DNA from: an uncultured Crocinitomix sp.
GTDB taxonomy: Bacteria; Bacteroidota; Bacteroidia; Flavobacteriales_D; Crocinitomicaceae
Length of the DNA: 64,000 nt
Direction of reading: 5' to 3'
Assembly: GCA_937136425.1 (NCBI GenBank)
Contig: CAKZON010000044.1
Location: 1-64,000, forward strand
Part shown: in pieces, positions 62,442 to 64,000 of the stretch
How positions within the stretch are numbered: position 1 is the stretch's first letter
How the letters are laid out: each line of letters starts with the position of its first letter
Translations under genes and position numbers: made by a program
The notes under the pieces: generated by a model
What the model was told of the DNA's origin: nothing
The model's database searches: none
The model's input: the letters and a program-made list of their open reading frames with translations, nothing else

Positions 62442-64000
62442 TTGAAAACTTATTTTCTCATATTATTTGTTGCATTTTCAATAACTAGTAATGCAAAGGA
62501 AGATTCTTTGAGTCTTGAACAATATATTAATACTTATGCAGAGGTAAAATATGATAAGCCCCAATTTGTGAAGGCTAAAATAATCAATTTACTATCCACT
62601 AAATATGTTGAACAAAGTCCTTATTTTTCTTCGAAATGTTATTCAATATTAGGTGAGGTTTATCGGATTACTAGTCAGCCAGACTCTGCTAAATTTTATT
62701 TGACAAATGCGCTGGATATTCGCATGGAACATGGTTACTATTTACATGCAGCCACGAGCCACGAATATCTATCTAGGCTATTATTGTCATTAGGGGAAGA
62801 TAGCTTAGGTATGCAGCATTTGTATAAAAGCTTAGCTATTAAGAGGGCAGAAGGAAACCCTGAATATCTTAAAGGGTTATATTCAAATATTGGAAATACT
62901 CATTTTAACTTAGAAGCATTTGATAGTGCAAGATATTATCACACACTTGCACTTTCGATTTATGTGGAAGAAGCGGACTCAATAGGTGCTGCGAGTGCTT
63001 ATAATAATTTGGCAAACATTGCTTATTATCGAGATTATTTGGATGAAGCAATTGCCCTTTATAAAAAATCGTATTCGCAATATCAATCAATGGAAGCGAT
63101 AGGGCAGTCTATTTCACCTTTATTGAATATCGGAGTATGTTATTGGGAAAAAGAAAAAATAGACTCGGCGCTTTTTTATTATAATGAGGCACTTCGGTTA
63201 AGTGTGGCTTCTGGTAATAGGGAGTATTTGGATTATATCTATTTGAATTTAGCAGAAACCTATACTGCCTTGAATCAACCAAATTCGGCTGTAGGAATGT
63301 TTCAAAATTATATAGAATATCGAGATTCAACTTTCTCGATTGATAAGGCTGCACTAATACTTGAATATGAAGCCGAGTATCAAACCAAAGAAGCGCAACA
63401 AAAAGAGGCCTTTGAAAGATCGGAAAAAGAAAAAGCTCAGATCGAAAATAAAAACAGCCGCCTAACAATCTACTTGTTGTTAAGCGCTCTAGGAATAATA
63501 GCTGTCATCATTACCTTTTGGTGGAGAAACATCAAACAAAAATCTAAACTCTCCGCACTTGAAGTAGATATAAAAAATCAAGAAATTGATACATTGCTTA
63601 AAACGCAAGAGGCAAAGTCTTATGCGGCGCTTTTAGAAGGCCAAAATGCGGAGCGTGAGAGAATAGCTCAAGATTTGCATGATCAATTAGGAGGAACATT
63701 ATCTGCCGTTAAGGTGCACTTTGGATTAATGGATCAGAAAATTGAGGAGTTGAAATCTGAAAATCGTGATTTATTTGATAAAGTTGAAGGTATGCTCAGT
63801 GAGGCCGTGCAAGATGTTAGACGGATTTCACATGATTTAGCATCAGGAAGAATTGCAAAATTAGGACTAAAAGGTGCACTTGAAGATTTGGCTGAGATAT
63901 TAAATACGGCTAAAAAATTAGAGGTTGACTTTTTTATGGATGATTCATTACCTGAATTTGACAAGAAAAAGGAGCAAGAAATTTATGCTATTATTCAGGA
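62442..64000 (+). CDS. TPR sensor histidine kinase, HisKA_3 type (partial, runs off the right edge)
   Basis: About 519 residues visible. A TTG start (MKTYFLILFVAFSITSNA) gives a signal peptide; no ATG is near. Periplasmic TPR units follow (LYSNIGNTHFNLEAFDSARYY, AYNNLANIAYYRDYLDEAIALY, LLNIGVCYWEKEKIDSALFYY). A membrane helix (RLTIYLLLSALGIIAVIITFWW) and the dimerisation/phosphoacceptor motif ERERIAQDLHDQLGGTLSAV (His in DLHD) come next; the ATPase domain is cut by the window end. Kinases of this type pair with NarL/FixJ-type regulators, expected to lie to the right. Confidence 0.9.
   Translation, partial: MKTYFLILFVAFSITSNAKEDSLSLEQYINTYAEVKYDKPQFVKAKIINLLSTKYVEQSPYFSSKCYSILGEVYRITSQPDSAKFYLTNALDIRMEHGYYLHAATSHEYLSRLLLSLGEDSLGMQHLYKSLAIKRAEGNPEYLKGLYSNIGNTHFNLEAFDSARYYHTLALSIYVEEADSIGAASAYNNLANIAYYRDYLDEAIALYKKSYSQYQSMEAIGQSISPLLNIGVCYWEKEKIDSALFYYNEALRLSVASGNREYLDYIYLNLAETYTALNQPNSAVGMFQNYIEYRDSTFSIDKAALILEYEAEYQTKEAQQKEAFERSEKEKAQIENKNSRLTIYLLLSALGIIAVIITFWWRNIKQKSKLSALEVDIKNQEIDTLLKTQEAKSYAALLEGQNAERERIAQDLHDQLGGTLSAVKVHFGLMDQKIEELKSENRDLFDKVEGMLSEAVQDVRRISHDLASGRIAKLGLKGALEDLAEILNTAKKLEVDFFMDDSLPEFDKKKEQEIYAIIQ

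Overview
The window looks like chromosome of an AT-rich member of the Bacteroidota, most likely order Flavobacteriales (Crocinitomicaceae-like; the family is an inference). The evidence is the uppS-bamA-ompH-ompH envelope cluster, the many secreted proteins with type IX secretion (T9SS) C-terminal sorting domains, LytTR/LytS-type signalling, a bacterial geranylgeranylglyceryl phosphate synthase, the near absence of Shine-Dalgarno sequences, and repeated matches to the Bacteroidota -7 promoter box TAnnTTTG.

Layout. 1-0.6 kb: end of atpD, then atpC. 0.8-5.4 kb: uppS, bamA and two ompH/skp genes (undecaprenyl lipid and outer-membrane protein assembly). 5.4-7.2 kb: murI, an unknown gene and a degenerate ThiE homologue. 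7.2-14.1 kb: a thiamine operon behind a TPP riboswitch (thiS, thiC, tenI-like, thiD, thiE, thiG, a small membrane protein, thiH), with two heptanucleotide tandem arrays between thiC and the tenI-like gene. 14.1-23.7 kb, minus strand: four tandem paralogues of secreted FG-GAP beta-propeller proteins. 23.7-28.3 kb, minus strand: CotH/lamin-tail protein, GGGP synthase and a kelch-type propeller, tightly packed in the same transcription unit as the last FG-GAP gene. 28.4-30.5 kb: a phosphopantetheinyl transferase divergent from ahcY. 30.5-31.3 kb: a lipoprotein and a very basic small protein whose start codons overlap head to head.

31.4-45.1 kb: a surface module of TonB-dependent receptor, ~1400-residue secreted protein and PorV/PorQ-family barrel, followed by a second ~1400-residue paralogue. 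45.2-51.1 kb: greA, a HIT protein, an unknown secreted protein, a LytTR regulator with a TPR histidine kinase, ruvC and a SixA-type phosphatase. 51.2-55.9 kb: an ECF sigma factor followed by a predicted anti-sigma-like protein that appears to combine a repeat-containing cytoplasmic part, one inner-membrane helix, a long Asn-rich linker and an outer-membrane barrel-like domain; a lipoprotein and a T9SS protein follow. 55.9-58.5 kb: RNase P RNA, a HEAT-like protein, trmB, an unknown gene and an alkyltransferase-like protein.

58.6-62.4 kb is an accessory island and the most interesting stretch. A minus-strand operon encodes a small secreted protein, a papain/calpain-like candidate cysteine protease and a protein with gasdermin-like sequence features (basic N-terminus, acidic C-terminal tail). 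It is followed by a second copy of the small secreted protein under its own palindrome-rich promoter. Two plus-strand paralogues, one cytosolic and one lipoprotein, diverge from it. A protease next to a gasdermin-like pore-former recalls bacterial gasdermin cell-death operons, but this assignment is by eye and needs structure prediction. A TPR histidine kinase runs off the right edge. No tRNA, rRNA, CRISPR array or insertion sequence was recognised.
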